Below, one piece after another: positions 61,787 through 64,000 of a stretch of 64,000 nucleotides of DNA. The translations under genes and the position numbers were made by a program. Source of the stretch: Collinsella ihumii (GTDB lineage Bacteria; Actinomycetota; Coriobacteriia; Coriobacteriales; Coriobacteriaceae); assembly GCF_900046475.1 (NCBI RefSeq), contig NZ_FCOU01000009.1, positions 216,214-280,213 of the forward strand, written 5' to 3'. Position 1 is the stretch's first letter. Each line of letters opens with the position of its first letter. The notes under the pieces are model-generated. The model did no database searches. It saw nothing but the letters and a program-made list of their open reading frames with translations, and was not told where the DNA came from.

Positions 61787-63394
61787 ATGGCATCCAAACC
61801 TCAGACCCTGGCAACCACATCGGCGTTCGAGATTCTCGGCCCCATCATGGTGGGGCCGTCCTCCTCGCATACCGCAGGTGCGCTGCGCTGCGGAAACGTC
61901 GCCTCGTCTCTTCTTGAGGGCACGATCCGGCGCGTCCGGTTCACGCTGTGGAACAGCTTTGCCCACACCTACCGCGGCCACGGAACCGATCGCGCCCTCG
62001 TGGCCGGCATCCTCGGCCTCTCCTGCGACGACGAGCGCATCCGCAACGCGTTTCAGCTCGCCGACGAGCGCAACCTCGCCTACGAGTTCGTGGTCGGCGG
62101 GGACGATTCGAGCCTGCATCCCAACACCGTCGACATCGATATGTGGGACGACCGCGGCACCCATGTCACCGTGCGCGGCGAGAGCCTCGGTGGCGGCCGC
62201 ATGCGCATCACCCGCATCAACGGCGTGGGCGTCGACATCTCGGGCGCGTACAGCACGCTGTTCGTCGCCCATCGCGACGTCCCCGGAGCCCTTGCAGCCC
62301 TGACGAGCCTGCTTGCCGACGCGCAGGTCAACATCGCGTTCTGCCGCACCTACCGCACCGAGGCGGGCGGGAAGGCCTACTCGGTCTTCGAGACCGATGG
62401 CGCGCCGGGAGAAGGTGTCCTGCCGCGCGTGCGCGAACTCGACGCCGTCAACTACGCGACCTTCATCGAGCTTCCCGGATCCGCCTCCGCGCTCGCCCCC
62501 GGCGTCTCCACACCCGAGCTGTTCGACGACGGCGAGCAGTTGCTCGCGGCGTGCAAGGAGATGAGCATGAACATCGGCGCGGTCATGGCCGTGCGCGAGG
62601 CGAACCTGATCGGCGAGGACCGCGCGGTCGCCTCGATGCGCCGCGTGCTCGCCATCATGCGCGAGGAGACGACCGCGCCGATCCGCCGGCCCCAGCGCTC
62701 CTTGGGCGGCTTCATCGGCGGCGAGGCGCACAACGTAGCCCTGAACGGCGTCGGCCGCCTGTCTTCCGCGCTCATGGGCGAGGTGCAGACCATGGCGGTG
62801 GCCCGCGCGATGGCCGTGCTCGAGCGCAGCGCGTCCATGGGCGTCATCGTCGCCGCCCCGACCGCGGGCTCGGCGGGCGTCGTCCCCGGTTGCGTGCTGG
62901 CCGCCGCGGAGCACCTCGGCCTCGACGACAACCAGATCATGGATGCGCTGTTCTGCGCCGCCGCCATCGGGCTCAATCTTTCGACCGCCGCGTGCGTGGC
63001 CGGTGCGGAGGGCGGATGCCAGGCGGAGGTCGGAAGCGCTGCGGCCATGGCGGCCGCGGCCCTCGTCCAGATGCTCGGCGGCTCCCCCACCTGCGCGCTT
63101 GATGCGGCATCCATCGCCTTGTCCAACCTGCTCGGCCTGGTGTGCGACCCGGTCGGAGGCCTCGTCGAGGTCCCCTGCCAGAACCGCAACGCCATCGGCG
63201 TCGCCGCCGCGTTCTCGGCTGCCCAGCTCGCGCTGTCCGGCATCAGGAGCTTCGTACCCTTCGACGAGATGACGAAGGTCATGCTCGCCGTGGGCCACGC
63301 GCTTCCCGCAAGCCTGCGCGAGACCGCCAAGGGCGGCATCGCCGTCGCCCCGAGCGCGCTCGAGGCCTGCCGCAGGTGCGGCATCTGCGGATAG
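61787..63394 (+). CDS. sdaA: single-chain L-serine ammonia-lyase (beta-alpha fusion)
   Basis: Iron-sulfur enzyme that converts L-serine to pyruvate and ammonia. The 535-residue protein joins the beta-like domain first (FEILGPIMVGPSSSHTAGAL, then an ACT-like region VPGALAALTSLLADAQVNIA) to the alpha domain (about 250-535) with VAAPTAGSAGVVPG and cluster-ligand Cys residues in ALSNLLGLVCDPVGGLVEVP and CQNRNAIG. In many Gram-positive bacteria these are two genes (sdaAB, sdaAA). Start ATG 61787 follows GTGGGAGCGATC. The upstream region has CGATAACCGTTAACCG, a possible operator. Confidence 0.95.
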   Translation: MASKPQTLATTSAFEILGPIMVGPSSSHTAGALRCGNVASSLLEGTIRRVRFTLWNSFAHTYRGHGTDRALVAGILGLSCDDERIRNAFQLADERNLAYEFVVGGDDSSLHPNTVDIDMWDDRGTHVTVRGESLGGGRMRITRINGVGVDISGAYSTLFVAHRDVPGALAALTSLLADAQVNIAFCRTYRTEAGGKAYSVFETDGAPGEGVLPRVRELDAVNYATFIELPGSASALAPGVSTPELFDDGEQLLAACKEMSMNIGAVMAVREANLIGEDRAVASMRRVLAIMREETTAPIRRPQRSLGGFIGGEAHNVALNGVGRLSSALMGEVQTMAVARAMAVLERSASMGVIVAAPTAGSAGVVPGCVLAAAEHLGLDDNQIMDALFCAAAIGLNLSTAACVAGAEGGCQAEVGSAAAMAAAALVQMLGGSPTCALDAASIALSNLLGLVCDPVGGLVEVPCQNRNAIGVAAAFSAAQLALSGIRSFVPFDEMTKVMLAVGHALPASLRETAKGGIAVAPSALEACRRCGICG

Positions 63395-63472
63395 GATCCC
63401 TGAAGACCGGCCGCTCGCGCTCAGCCGTCTCGCCCTAAACCCCCTCGAACATGACGGAGACAGGGGGTCAAT

Positions 63473-63549
63473 GACACAAAATGGGCGAAATGGCACGCTA
63501 TAAGGGGTTTATAAGGGCACTTAGCGTGCCAAACTGCCCATTTTGTGTC
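63473..63549. repeat. two-tier palindrome, GACACAAAATGGGC type
   Basis: Outer arms GACACAAAATGGGC and GCCCATTTTGTGTC are exact complements; an inner GGCACGCTA/TAGCGTGCC stem follows. It starts about 80 bases after the serine lyase stop. No T-run. The gene-free stretch 63395-63806 otherwise contains only a possible promoter for the gene at the right edge. Confidence 0.88.
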
Positions 63550-63737
63550 GCCGTCAGCGCCCAGGCCTGTTTCCACAGCGTTGCGGGGCTCCGCCGCCGA
63601 GCAAGACCCCGCATAATCACCCTTGAGGCGTGCTCGTGTATATCAAAAGTGCGGTATGAATGCGTGCTCTTGATGAGAATGGTTTCAATTCGAGATGAAA
63701 CACCCACGGGGCGCAACCATATGTCCCCGCGGGCAGG

Positions 63738-63743
63738 TATAAT
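63738..63743 (+). promoter_or_regulatory. TATAAT -10 before the right-edge gene
   Basis: Perfect TATAAT, about 64 bases upstream of the ATG at 63807, within GCAGGTATAATCC. A matching -35 is not clear. Confidence 0.4.
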
Positions 63744-63806
63744 CCAGCCGAACGTTACGCGCGGCACAAGCCGCAGCTTATCATAGGTAAAGGATTTGAA
63801 CGAAGC

Positions 63807-64000
63807 ATGGCTTTCAATGAAGATGGCATGGATCGTCTGACCCCCGTGGACCCCTCGCAGATGCCCGGACGCGCGTCCCGGCAGACATCTCATCGGCATG
63901 CGGCGGGGCGCTCCGCGGTGCCCTCCAACCCCCAGGATCCCGACAGCACCGTCTACTTTGATGCTGCTCAGGCCGCGGCCGCGAGCGCGGGCGCGCGCAC
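63807..64000 (+). CDS. unidentified protein, N-terminus only
   Basis: The frame starts MAFNEDGMDRLTPVDPSQMP at 63807 and stays open to the window edge (64 codons visible). The visible part is polar and looks disordered, rich in Arg, Ser, Pro and Ala, e.g. GRASRQTSHRHAAGRSAV and STVYFDAAQAAAASAGAR. No domain can be recognised in this part. The ribosome site (TAAAGGATT) is a little far from the ATG; a second ATG seven codons in is also possible. Such N-termini occur in Actinobacterial membrane, secreted or cell-division proteins. Confidence 0.55.
   Translation, partial: MAFNEDGMDRLTPVDPSQMPGRASRQTSHRHAAGRSAVPSNPQDPDSTVYFDAAQAAAASAGAR

Overview
The window looks like chromosomal DNA of a strictly fermentative, high-GC member of the Coriobacteriia, most likely Collinsella or a close relative. 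This is inferred from the mix of genes, not from a database match. Codons end mostly in C or G. The housekeeping blocks are bacterial-standard (acpP-plsX-rpmF-yceD; coaD-rsmD-recG-fakA-asp23; metK-priA-def-fmt-rsmB). Glycogen metabolism has the Firmicutes-style GlgC+GlgD pair, fermentation uses a bifunctional AdhE, and no respiratory genes are seen. There is no rRNA, tRNA, prophage or CRISPR array.

Layout. 1-8538 (minus): a fatty-acid/phospholipid and ribosome block with acpP, plsX, rpmF, yceD, a coiled-coil protein, coaD, rsmD, recG, a FakA-like kinase and an Asp23 protein. 8758-11194 (plus): small enzymes (SixA-like phosphatase, FMN-binding oxidase-like protein, acyl-ACP thioesterase, HAD hydrolase). 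11232-12344: nudC. 12536-15987 (plus): a lipoprotein/FecCD/ATPase importer for iron-siderophore, heme or cobalamin. 16126-20465 (minus): a polar amino-acid ABC importer with a class-C26 gamma-glutamyl hydrolase. 20715-24901 (minus): a heterodimeric ABC exporter. 25241-26604 (minus): rpmB and a REP-associated tyrosine transposase (RAYT). 27108-30632 (plus): adhE and a kinase-like gene. 30796-32180 (minus): thiamine pyrophosphokinase and a HAD phosphatase. 32585-45888 (plus): a large glycogen/alpha-glucan locus, glgB-glgP-glgC-glgD-glgA followed by a single-chain GH13-GH77 enzyme. 46004-53214: an FmdB zinc ribbon, then rsmB, fmt, def, priA and metK (minus). 53876-59179 (minus): a GH13 glucosidase-like enzyme, a very large YhgE/Pip-type permease and its degenerate ABC ATPase partner. 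59340-63394: gltX, pcp and a single-chain L-serine dehydratase. A new gene runs off the right edge.

Two things stand out. First, both polymer-building glycogen enzymes carry histone-H1-like tails. The branching enzyme GlgB ends in about 115 residues rich in Lys/Thr/Ala. Glycogen synthase GlgA ends in about 80 acidic Pro/Ala/Glu residues followed by about 180 basic Lys/Thr/Ala residues. The phosphorylase and the GlgC/GlgD pair have no such tail. This suggests a charge-based scaffold that clusters the synthases, or ties glycogen to the nucleoid or another polyanion. GlgB also lacks the normally invariant His of GH13 region I.

Second, the intergenic spaces are full of long, near-perfect palindromes of several families. 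One family (core GGGGACGTACC) also occurs as 34-bp tandem monomers on both sides of the RAYT gene, in opposite orientation. This fits REP/REPIN biology, but the palindrome interiors differ from copy to copy while both arms still match exactly.
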